A DNA stretch of 5,453 nucleotides from Gemmatimonadota bacterium (GTDB lineage: Bacteria; Gemmatimonadota; Gemmatimonadetes; Gemmatimonadales; GWC2-71-9). Positions 1 through 4,917 of this stretch are shown one piece after another. The position numbers and the translations under genes are program-made. Within the stretch, counting starts at the first letter, position 1. Every line of letters starts with the position of its first letter. The stretch spans positions 1 through 5,453 of the forward strand of contig JAHEFN010000180.1 in NCBI GenBank assembly GCA_024640185.1. Direction: 5' to 3'. The notes under the pieces are model-generated. The model was given only the letters and a program-made list of their open reading frames with translations, ran no database searches and was not told where the DNA came from.

Positions 1-131
1 TCGGGACGTATCGTCCCAAGGATGCCACCGACAACGTGACGGTGGATCTCGACAAGGCTCGTGAGTGGCTGGCCAAGGGAGCAACGCCGACCGAGACGGT
101 CGCCGCGCTGCTCAAGAAGGCCGGTCTGTAA
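1..131 (+). CDS. rpsP: 30S ribosomal protein S16, C-terminal part (5' end outside window)
   Basis: Only the last 42 codons are present, read from base 3 to the TAA stop at 129-131. They begin GTYRPKDA, continue with VDLDKAREWLAKGATPTETV and end LLKKAGL. This matches the S16 C-terminal half, whose family pattern is a GxYxP turn, then 'aRa..WL.kGAqPTdtV' and a terminal 'LL.kaG'. S16 is a small-subunit protein that binds 16S rRNA early in 30S assembly. The tail is short, without the long extension some lineages carry. The next gene, rimM, starts 6 bases after the stop, as in the widespread rpsP-rimM-trmD-rplS operon. The upstream promoter and start codon lie outside the window. Confidence 0.94.
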   Translation, partial: GTYRPKDATDNVTVDLDKAREWLAKGATPTETVAALLKKAGL

Positions 132-137
132 CTCGCG

Positions 138-665
138 ATGACTGACGTGACCCCGGCACCGATCGTGGTCGGCCGGGTGCGCAAGCCGCACGGGCTGAAG
201 GGTGAGTTGGCGATCTTCCCGCTCACCGACAGTCCAGACGAGGTCTTCACCGTGGGGCGCGAGCTCCGGGTGCTCAACCTCGGTGGCGAGCAGGTCGGCC
301 TGGTGACCCTGGCGGGATCCCGCAGCTTCCACCGCGAGTGGCTGGTGCGCTTCACCGGGTACGCCGACCGCACGGCGGTTGAGGACTTCCGGCAGCACTT
401 CCTCGCCTCGACGCGCGAGGAGCTGCCGGCGCTCGGGGAGGGTGAGGTCTACGAGCGTGATCTCGTCGGCTTCGCGGTGCGGGACGAGTCGGACACACCG
501 CTCGGCATCGTCTCGGAGGTCTACGAGTTGCCCACGGGACTGGCCATCGAGGTCCAGGGGCCGAAGCGGGAGTTCCTGCTGCCGTTCAGGGCAGAGTTCG
601 TGAAGCACACCGACCGCGAGGGTCGCCGGCTGGTGGTGGCGGTTCCCGACGGACTGCTCGACTGA
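138..665 (+). CDS. rimM: Ribosome maturation factor RimM (16S rRNA processing)
   Basis: 175 aa, the usual RimM length. The N-terminal barrel domain opens with VGRVRKPHGLKGEL (residues 11-24), the family signature. The C-terminal PRC-barrel domain starts near residue 103 with EVYERDLVGFAV, contains DTPLGIVSEVYELPTG and FLLPFRAEFV, and ends in VVAVPDGLLD, the normal RimM ending. RimM binds ribosomal protein S19 and helps mature the 3' head domain of the 30S subunit in the cytoplasm. The ATG at 138 is the only start that fits both the domain and the 6-base gap after rpsP. No strong Shine-Dalgarno is visible, so translation may be coupled to rpsP. The stop is 7 bases before trmD. The identification is secure. 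Confidence 0.97.
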   Translation: MTDVTPAPIVVGRVRKPHGLKGELAIFPLTDSPDEVFTVGRELRVLNLGGEQVGLVTLAGSRSFHREWLVRFTGYADRTAVEDFRQHFLASTREELPALGEGEVYERDLVGFAVRDESDTPLGIVSEVYELPTGLAIEVQGPKREFLLPFRAEFVKHTDREGRRLVVAVPDGLLD

Positions 666-672
666 GGTCGGC

Positions 673-1386
673 ATGCTGAAGGTCAACGTGGTCTCGCTCT
701 TCCCGGATGCGATGGCGCCCTACTTGGCGGCCAGCATCCCGGGGCGCGCGGCGGCGGATGGGTTGGTCGAGTACCGGTGGGTGCCGTTGCGGGACTTTGC
801 CCACGATCGGCACCAGACGGTGGATGATGCCCCGTTCGGGGGCGGGGCCGGGATGGTGCTCAAGGCGGCCCCGATCCTCGAGGCGGTCGAGTCCATCGGG
901 GTGCGCCAGGGACCGGTGGTGGTGATGTCGGCGCGTGGCCGGCGATTCGGTCATGACGATGCGGTGCGCTACTCGATGGCTGAGGATCTCACCATCGTCT
1001 GCGGACACTACAAGGACATCGACCAGCGGGCGGTCGAATTGCTCGGCGCTGAGGAGGTCTCGATCGGCGATTTTGTCCTCTCGGGTGGGGAGCCGGCGGC
1101 CCTCTGCGTCATCGACGCGGTGGTCCGACTCCTCCCCGGAGCGATCGGCGATCATGAGTCGGCCAGTTCCGACTCGCACTACGAGGGGCTGCTCAGCCCA
1201 CCGAGTTACACCCGACCCGCGGAGGTTCGCGGTGAGACGGTGCCCGAGGTCCTGCTCTCGGGAAACCATGCGGCGATTGCCGCGTGGCGACAGCAGGAGG
1301 CCGAGAGGCTGACGAAGGAGCGACGGCCCGACTTGTGGGCCGCGTTCATGGCAACGGAGCGCCAGGATGACGGCGCGAAGTCCTGA
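673..1386 (+). CDS. trmD: tRNA (guanine37-N1)-methyltransferase TrmD
   Basis: 237 aa, slightly shorter than the 255 aa of the E. coli enzyme. TrmD uses S-adenosylmethionine to methylate G37 next to the anticodon and so prevents +1 frameshifting. It is a SPOUT-class knotted homodimer. Visible motifs are DDAPFGGGAGMVLK (51-64), the knot segments CGHYKDIDQR (110-119) and SIGDFVLSGGE (130-140), then SDSHYEGLLSPPSYTRP (166-182), whose Asp167 aligns with the proposed catalytic Asp169 of E. coli, and LLSGNHAAIAAWR (194-206). The CGHYKD segment replaces the usual CGRYEG, putting Lys where E. coli has Glu116. From memory this form occurs in Bacteroidetes-group TrmDs. GAGGT at 664-668, overlapping the rimM stop, is a suitable ribosome binding site 4 bases before the ATG. 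Confidence 0.97.
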   Translation: MLKVNVVSLFPDAMAPYLAASIPGRAAADGLVEYRWVPLRDFAHDRHQTVDDAPFGGGAGMVLKAAPILEAVESIGVRQGPVVVMSARGRRFGHDDAVRYSMAEDLTIVCGHYKDIDQRAVELLGAEEVSIGDFVLSGGEPAALCVIDAVVRLLPGAIGDHESASSDSHYEGLLSPPSYTRPAEVRGETVPEVLLSGNHAAIAAWRQQEAERLTKERRPDLWAAFMATERQDDGAKS

Positions 1387-1410
1387 CACCACACCCGCGG
1401 TGGCCGCGGA

Positions 1411-1419
1411 GAGGGAGGT
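1411..1419 (+). promoter_or_regulatory. Ribosome binding site for rplS that decides its start
   Basis: GAGGGAGGT is the strongest Shine-Dalgarno-like sequence of the operon. Its GGGAGG core (1413-1418) ends 5 bases before the ATG at 1424 and 11 bases before the in-frame ATG at 1430. It lies inside the reading frame that would result from the earlier ATG at 1367. It therefore supports 1424 as the start and argues against the 20-residue longer form overlapping trmD. Confidence 0.8.
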
Positions 1420-1423
1420 TCTG

Positions 1424-1777
1424 ATGGGCATGGAAATCGTGGAGCAACTCAATCATGTCGGCCTGCGGGACGATGTGCCGAAGTTTGATGCGGGTGACAC
1501 CGTCAAGGTGATGGTGAAGGTGCGGGAAGGCGAGAAGACCCGTCTGCAGGCGTTCGAGGGTGTGGTGATCGCCCGGCGCGGCGGCGGCGTCAACGAGACC
1601 TTCACGGTCCGCAAGGTGTCGGCCGGGATCGGTGTCGAGCGGATCTTTCCGCTCCACTCCCCGATGTGGGCGGCCATCGAGGTGGTGCGCCGCGGTCGGG
1701 TCCGCCGAGCCAAGCTCTACTACCTGCGCAAGCTCAGCGGCAAGGCTGCCCGGATCCGGGAGAAGCGGGACCGGTAG
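1424..1777 (+). CDS. rplS: 50S ribosomal protein L19
   Basis: 117 aa, the usual bacterial L19 length. L19 is a large-subunit protein at the interface with the 30S subunit. After a short N-terminal helix the protein shows FDAGDTVKVMVKVREGEKTR (residues 21-40), then LQAFEGVVIARRGGGVNETF (41-60), TVRKVSAGIGVERIFPLHSP (61-80) and GRVRRAKLYYLRKLSGKAAR (91-110), which together are diagnostic for L19. The start at 1424 is chosen because of the GGGAGG site just upstream and because L19 proteins begin only a few residues before this helix. The gap from the trmD stop is 37 bases, the longest within the operon. A terminator hairpin follows 29 bases after the stop, so rplS is probably the last gene of the transcript. 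Confidence 0.97.
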   Translation: MGMEIVEQLNHVGLRDDVPKFDAGDTVKVMVKVREGEKTRLQAFEGVVIARRGGGVNETFTVRKVSAGIGVERIFPLHSPMWAAIEVVRRGRVRRAKLYYLRKLSGKAARIREKRDR

Positions 1778-1806
1778 GGCGCGCAGTGTCGCGTGAGAAC
1801 AACGAT

Positions 1807-1840
1807 GGGGCTCCGTGATGCACGGGGCCCCTCTCGTTTG
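1807..1840 (+). terminator. Likely intrinsic terminator of the rpsP-rimM-trmD-rplS operon
   Basis: Bases 1807-1817 (GGGGCTCCGTG) pair with 1821-1831 (CACGGGGCCCC) to give an 11-bp stem with one G-U pair and a 3-base loop. The following bases are TCTCGTTTG, a broken T-rich tract rather than a perfect U run. The very stable stem and its position 29 bases after the rplS stop support termination. The weaker U tract leaves some read-through possible into the next gene, 45 bases downstream. Confidence 0.82.
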
Positions 1841-1850
1841 CCCCCCCGGC

Positions 1851-1856
1851 TATCCT
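1851..1856 (+). promoter_or_regulatory. Possible -10 element for the transporter-enolase pair
   Basis: TATCCT lies 28 bases before the ATG of the transporter gene and just after the terminator, where a new promoter would be expected. It resembles a sigma-70-class -10 hexamer (TANNNT). No good -35 hexamer stands 16-18 bases upstream, where the sequence belongs to the terminator stem. This is a position-based suggestion only. Confidence 0.3.
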
Positions 1857-1884
1857 CGCTGGCCCATCGCCCGTAAGTTCTGTG

Positions 1885-2688
1885 ATGCCCCCACCATCCG
1901 ATTCTGCCCAACGATTCCACTTCGGCGGCCTGCTTGGTCTTGGCTTCGTCACCGACCTGCTCGACACCCTCGGCGTCGGCTCGTTTGCGACCACCTCGAC
2001 CGTGCTCAAGCTCGGCAATATCGTCGAGGATGACGAGATTCCGGGCACCCTCAATGTCGGGCATGCGCTGCCGACCTTTCTTGAAGGGGTGCTCTTCATC
2101 ACCGTGATCCAGGTCGAGTCGCTGACCCTGATCCTGATGATCACCGCCAGCGTGATCGGCGCCTGGTTCGGTGCCGGACTCGTGAGCCGGCTGCCGAAGC
2201 GTGCCATCCAGTTGGGGCTCTCGGCCGCGCTGCTGGCGACGGCGCTCTTCATCTTCCTGCGACAGGTGGAGGTCTTCCCGCCCGGCGGCGATGCGCTCGG
2301 CCTCAGTGGCTTGGCGCTGGTTGTGGCCGTGGTCGTCAACGGCTGGATCGGGGCCTTCACCACCCTGGGCATCGGCAACTACGCCCCCTGCATGGCCTTG
2401 GTCTCACTGCTCGGGATGAACCCCACGGCGGCGTTTCCGATCATGATGGGGTCGGCGGCCCTGATCCTGCCCGTGGCGGCGACCCGGTTCATCCGTTCCG
2501 GCCGCTTCAGTCGTCGCACCGCCCTCGCCCTCACGATCGGCGGGATCCCCGGGGTCCTGGTCGCCGCGCTCGTCATCAAGTCATTGCCACTCGACGCCGT
2601 CCGCTGGTTGGTCGTCGGTGTCCTGCTCTACACCTCCGTCGTCATGTGGCGTTCGGCGCAGGCCGACGCCCGGGAGCTCGCCTCATGA
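1885..2688 (+). CDS. TauE/SafE family membrane transporter (putative anion or sulfonate/sulfite-type permease)
   Basis: 267 aa, very hydrophobic, with about seven or eight membrane segments (roughly residues 12-33, 64-78, 80-101, 108-127, 138-160, 165-198, 213-233 and 237-256). It shows the two-fold repeat of the TauE/SafE family: a first half with GLLGLGFVTDLLDTLGVGSF (15-34) and IPGTLNVGHALPT (52-64), and a second half with GAFTTLGIGNYAPCM (156-170), SLLGMNPTAAFPIMMGS (174-190) and IGGIPGVLVAALVIKSLPLD (218-237). Family members move sulfite, sulfoacetate or other organic anions across the cytoplasmic membrane, mostly outward. The substrate here is not evident. The start could be GTG 1882 or ATG 1885, and neither has a clear Shine-Dalgarno. 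Its TGA overlaps the next gene's ATG, so the two are likely co-translated and the transporter may handle a substrate or product of that enzyme. Confidence 0.88.
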   Translation: MPPPSDSAQRFHFGGLLGLGFVTDLLDTLGVGSFATTSTVLKLGNIVEDDEIPGTLNVGHALPTFLEGVLFITVIQVESLTLILMITASVIGAWFGAGLVSRLPKRAIQLGLSAALLATALFIFLRQVEVFPPGGDALGLSGLALVVAVVVNGWIGAFTTLGIGNYAPCMALVSLLGMNPTAAFPIMMGSAALILPVAATRFIRSGRFSRRTALALTIGGIPGVLVAALVIKSLPLDAVRWLVVGVLLYTSVVMWRSAQADARELAS

Positions 2689-3797
2689 AGATTCGCGCCA
2701 TCCGTGCCTACCAAATCGACCTCCCCCTGCATGAGGGGAGCTACAAGTGGTCGGGCGGCAACACGGTGTCGGTGTTCGACTCGACCGTCGTGGCAGTGGA
2801 GACCGATGATGGCCTCACCGGGTGGGGAGAGGTGTGTCCTCTGGGGCCGGCCTATCTCCCGGCGTACGCGCGCGGTGCCCGGGCCGGCATCGCCGAGATC
2901 GCCCCGCAACTGATCGGTGCCGACCCGATCGCGCTCGACGAGCTCAACCGGCGGATGGATGCCGCCATGCGCGGTCATCCCTACGTCAAGTCGGCCATCG
3001 ACATGGCGTGCTGGGATCTCCTCGGCCAGGTGGCCGGGTTGCCGGTGGCCACCTTGCTGGGTGGCCATGTCGGCGAGGACTTCGTGCTCTACCGGGCGAT
3101 CTCCCAGGAGGCGCCGGACGCGATGGCGGCCAAGATCGCCGGCTATCGAGCCGAGGGATACCGCCGCTTCCAGCTCAAGGTGGGTGGCGATCCCGACACC
3201 GACATCGAACGGATCCGGGCCGCCGCCGCCGTGCTCGAGCGGGGCGACAAGCTGATCGCCGATGCGAACACCGGCTGGAGTCAGCACGAGGCGATGCGGG
3301 TGGCCGACGCGGTGCGCGACGTCGACGTCTACATCGAACAGCCATGCTATTCCTACGAGGAGTGCCTCGCGGTACGACGGCACACCAACCGGCCCTTCGT
3401 GATCGACGAGGTGGTCGACGGGATCGACATGGTGGTCCGCGCCATCGCCGACCAGGCGATGGACGTCATCAACCTCAAGATCTCCAAGGTCGGCGGCCTC
3501 ACCCGGGCCCGGCAGATTCGCGATCTCTGTGTCTCGATGGGGATCGCCATGACCATCGAGGACACCTGGGGCGGCGACATCACCACCGCGGCGATCGCCC
3601 ACCTTGCCCACAGCACCCCCGAACGCCTCCTCTTCACGTCGACCGACTTCAACTCCTACGTGACGGTGGCGTTCGCCGATGGCGCGCCGCAACGGAAGCA
3701 TGGTCGGATGTCGGCCTCGCGTGAGCCTGGCCTCGGCGTCCGGCCGATGATGGATGTGCTGGGGGAGCCGGTCTTTGCGGTAGACGATCGACGATAG
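2685..3797 (+). CDS. Mandelate racemase/muconate lactonizing family enzyme (cis-3-hydroxyproline dehydratase / hydroxyproline-betaine epimerase-like)
   Basis: 370 aa, a full-length enolase-superfamily protein. The N-terminal capping domain (about 1-125) includes DDGLTGWGEVCPLGPAYLPA (41-60) and HPYVKSAIDMACWDLLG (98-114). The barrel domain carries the expected catalytic set: Lys165 in QLKVGGD, metal ligands Asp193 (ADANTGW), Glu218 (YIEQP) and Asp241 or Glu242 (IDEVV), and Lys265 in NLKISKVGGLT. IEDTWGGDI (291-299) resembles, from memory, the same region of 4-hydroxyproline-betaine 2-epimerase. The paired lysines fit an enzyme that removes a proton alpha to a carboxylate, as an epimerase, racemase or dehydratase, with Mg2+. 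The exact substrate is not determined. The ATG at 2685 overlaps the transporter stop (ATGA), and residue 1 of MKIRAIRAYQ is where relatives begin, so GTG 2646 is rejected as a start. The last codons (VDDRR) run into a repeat sequence shared with the next intergenic region. Confidence 0.9.
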   Translation: MKIRAIRAYQIDLPLHEGSYKWSGGNTVSVFDSTVVAVETDDGLTGWGEVCPLGPAYLPAYARGARAGIAEIAPQLIGADPIALDELNRRMDAAMRGHPYVKSAIDMACWDLLGQVAGLPVATLLGGHVGEDFVLYRAISQEAPDAMAAKIAGYRAEGYRRFQLKVGGDPDTDIERIRAAAAVLERGDKLIADANTGWSQHEAMRVADAVRDVDVYIEQPCYSYEECLAVRRHTNRPFVIDEVVDGIDMVVRAIADQAMDVINLKISKVGGLTRARQIRDLCVSMGIAMTIEDTWGGDITTAAIAHLAHSTPERLLFTSTDFNSYVTVAFADGAPQRKHGRMSASREPGLGVRPMMDVLGEPVFAVDDRR

Positions 3798-4082
3798 ACG
3801 AGAAGGTCGACCAGCGGGGTGGGAACGCACGCGCCGGCCTCCTTGATCGATGGCCGGCTCTTCCCACTCTCCGTTCTCCGGTCTCTGTTGCCCTGCTGCG
3901 AGCCGGCACCAACTCGATTCACGAAGCTCGGATTCGCCGCACTCGGTCTCTCCGTGTGCGGGCGGGTGACGCGCGGCGAACAACCGATCTTCGATCATCG
4001 AGGGTGCCGCTCTCCGCTGGGCCCGCAGGGCGTCCAACTCCGCGGCCGTTCTCCGGTCTCGTCTATCGTCTTCCGTCCATCG
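3781..4082. repeat. Intergenic repeat region with 14-bp inverted ends and internal 15-bp direct repeat
   Basis: About 300 bases between the enolase and rnhB hold no convincing gene. GACGATAGACGAGA at 3790-3803 is exactly reverse-complementary to TCTCGTCTATCGTC at 4057-4070, and the similarity extends imperfectly to about 22 bases. CCGTTCTCCGGTCTC occurs twice in direct orientation, at 3871-3885 and 4046-4060. TAGACGA is also repeated at 3781-3787 and 3795-3801. The left inverted arm overlaps the enolase stop codon (3795-3797). The tracts at 3859-3885 and 4046-4086 are pyrimidine-rich on the + strand. No transposase and no clear target-site duplication are visible. It may be a dispersed intergenic repeat or a small MITE-like element. 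Confidence 0.6.
3816..3870 (+). other. Two-part RNA hairpin after the enolase gene
   Basis: GTGGGAA at 3819-3825 pairs with TTCCCAC at 3861-3867, extendable to 3816-3870 with G-U pairs. Inside it, GCCGGCC at 3833-3839 pairs with GGCCGGC at 3852-3858 around a 12-base loop. An asymmetric internal loop (7 and 2 bases) separates the stems. It begins 18 bases after the enolase stop and is followed by a C/T-rich tract rather than a U run. It could protect the 3' end of the message or act in factor-dependent termination. No function is proved. Confidence 0.5.
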
Positions 4083-4086
4083 TTCC

Positions 4087-4092
4087 TAGCTT
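4087..4092 (+). promoter_or_regulatory. Possible -10 element giving a leaderless rnhB transcript
   Basis: TAGCTT fits TANNNT and ends 5 bases before the rnhB ATG. Used as a -10 hexamer, it would start the RNA at or next to the start codon. No Shine-Dalgarno lies upstream of rnhB, which agrees with a leaderless message. The -35 position (about 4064-4069, TATCGT) is not a good match, so confidence is low. Confidence 0.3.
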
Positions 4093-4097
4093 GATCC

Positions 4098-4742
4098 ATG
4101 CCCTCGACACCTGATCTCCTCCTGCACGAGCGCGTGGCTTGGTCGTCCGGCCGGCTGTTGATCGGTGTCGACGAGGTGGGTCGTGGCCCGTTGGCTGGCC
4201 CGGTCGTGGCGGCGGCGGTGGTCTTCGCCTTCGACCATCCCGGGATCGAGGGGGTGCGGGACTCGAAGGCGGTCAAGCGACCAGCCGAGCGGCAGCGGCT
4301 CGCGGCCCGGGTCCGCTCCGAGGCGTTGGCGATCGGGCTGGGTGCGGCGAGCGTGACCGAGATCGCCCGGTTCAATATCCGCAGGGCGACCGCCCTCGCG
4401 ATGCGTCGGGCGGTGGAGCGGTGTCATGCTGGCCTCGAGGACCAGGCGAGCGTCACGGTCCTCGTCGATGGCCATCGGGTGCCCGAACTCGGCCATGCCC
4501 ACGAGTCGTTGGTGAAGGGCGACGCCCATTGCCATGCGATTGCCGCGGCCGCGATCGTGGCCAAGGTGCTCCGCGATCACCTGATGGGGTTGCTGGCCGT
4601 CCGCCGGCCCGGTTACGGCTGGGAGAGCAACGTCGGCTATGGCTCCGCGGGACACATCGCCGCGCTCCGCGAGCTGGGGATGACCCCCCACCACCGCGAG
4701 CAATTCTGCCGAACGGCGGTGGGGCAGGTGGAACTGTTGTAG
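4098..4742 (+). CDS. rnhB: Ribonuclease HII
   Basis: 214 aa, a normal length for bacterial RNase HII, which cuts the RNA strand of RNA-DNA hybrids and begins removal of single ribonucleotides from DNA. Visible motifs are LIGVDEVGRGPLAGPVVAAA (residues 21-40), RDSKAV (54-59), VLVDGH (121-126), KGDAHCHAIAAAAIVAKVLRD (140-160) and the C-terminal GYGSAGHIAAL and GMTPHHREQF (180-203). The four acidic active-site residues are present: Asp25, Glu26, Asp124 and Asp160. ATG 4098 gives an N-terminal lead of about 20 residues, typical for the family. No ribosome binding site is visible. In many bacteria rnhB follows rplS directly, but here a two-gene cassette and a repeat region lie between them. The frequent downstream partner yraN is not seen before the window ends. 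Confidence 0.96.
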   Translation: MPSTPDLLLHERVAWSSGRLLIGVDEVGRGPLAGPVVAAAVVFAFDHPGIEGVRDSKAVKRPAERQRLAARVRSEALAIGLGAASVTEIARFNIRRATALAMRRAVERCHAGLEDQASVTVLVDGHRVPELGHAHESLVKGDAHCHAIAAAAIVAKVLRDHLMGLLAVRRPGYGWESNVGYGSAGHIAALRELGMTPHHREQFCRTAVGQVELL

Positions 4743-4780
4743 GCCAACGGCCCACGGACTGCTGCGCACACCCAACAGGT

Positions 4781-4798
4781 TGTAGCCCTTTCCCTACA
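4781..4798. promoter_or_regulatory. Dyad TGTAG-N8-CTACA, candidate activator site
   Basis: A perfect 5-bp inverted repeat with an 8-bp spacer, centred about 97 bp upstream of the transcription start predicted from the -24/-12 promoter candidate. That is within the usual distance for enhancer-binding proteins of RpoN promoters. The half sites are short, so it could be chance. It might instead fold as a weak hairpin after rnhB. Confidence 0.3.
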
Positions 4799-4804
4799 GT
4801 CCAG

Positions 4805-4820
4805 GTGGGGCGACTCCCAC
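4805..4820. promoter_or_regulatory. Dyad GTGGG-N6-CCCAC, candidate operator or hairpin
   Basis: GTGGG at 4805-4809 and CCCAC at 4816-4820 form a perfect 5-bp inverted repeat. As RNA it gives a 6-bp stem with a G-U pair and a CGAC loop. It is followed by TAACTCC with no U run, so it is a poor intrinsic terminator for rnhB. It is centred about 74 bp before the predicted start of the secreted-protein transcript, so a regulator binding site is an alternative. Confidence 0.35.
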
Positions 4821-4860
4821 TAACTCCTTGTCACATAGACACTTGTATTTTCTTGGTTTG

Positions 4861-4876
4861 TGGTCCGTATTTTGCC
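4861..4876 (+). promoter_or_regulatory. Candidate sigma-54 (RpoN) -24/-12 promoter for the secreted protein
   Basis: TGGTCCG, 4 bases, then TTGCC. This matches the RpoN consensus TGGCACG-N4-TTGCW at 9 of its 12 defined positions, with the essential GG (4862-4863) and GC (4874-4875) at the correct spacing. It predicts transcription from about 4887, leaving a leader of about 31 bases that contains the ribosome binding site. It lies in the most AT-rich segment of the window. No good sigma-70 pair of hexamers at normal spacing is seen here. Confidence 0.5.
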
Positions 4877-4904
4877 GTTTTGGTGGCTAAATCTTCTCAC
4901 GCCC

Positions 4905-4910
4905 AGAGGA
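4905..4910 (+). promoter_or_regulatory. Ribosome binding site of the secreted protein gene
   Basis: AGAGGA ends 7 bases before the ATG at 4918. It supports that start, which also puts a complete signal peptide at the N terminus, over frames that begin upstream at 4860. Confidence 0.75.
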
Positions 4911-4917
4911 AAGTCGC

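Noticed and set aside
1367..1423. Earlier ATG for rplS giving 19 extra residues and overlap with trmD
   Set aside because: The strong GGGAGG site sits 5 bases before ATG 1424, and the extra residues (MTARSPDTTPAVAAEREVL) do not look like L19.
586..1452. Reverse-strand open frame of 288 codons opposite trmD
   Set aside because: It lies antisense to a secure trmD gene, is of Arg/His-rich composition, and has no family resemblance or ribosome binding site.
2628..4037. Long reverse-strand open frame of 469 codons opposite the enolase
   Set aside because: It mirrors a gene with full catalytic motifs. The translated sequence is His/Arg/Asp/Gly-rich without recognisable domains, as expected from antisense of GC-rich codons, and it runs on through the repeat region.
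3781..4082. CRISPR array or integron attachment site
   Set aside because: The repeats are few, of mixed orientation and unevenly spaced, and no cas gene or integrase is nearby.
3819..4094. 91-codon + strand frame in the intergenic region, starting GTG
   Set aside because: It starts inside the hairpin and spans the direct and inverted repeats. It has no ribosome binding site and no recognisable motif; the intergenic sequence explains it.
4805..4830. Intrinsic terminator after rnhB
   Set aside because: The stem is only 6 bp and is followed by TAACTCCTTG without a U run. I list it as a dyad of unknown role instead.
4828..4851. Sigma-70 promoter from TTGTCA (4828-4833) and TATTTT (4846-4851)
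   Set aside because: The spacer is only 12 bases, too short for a working -35/-10 pair.
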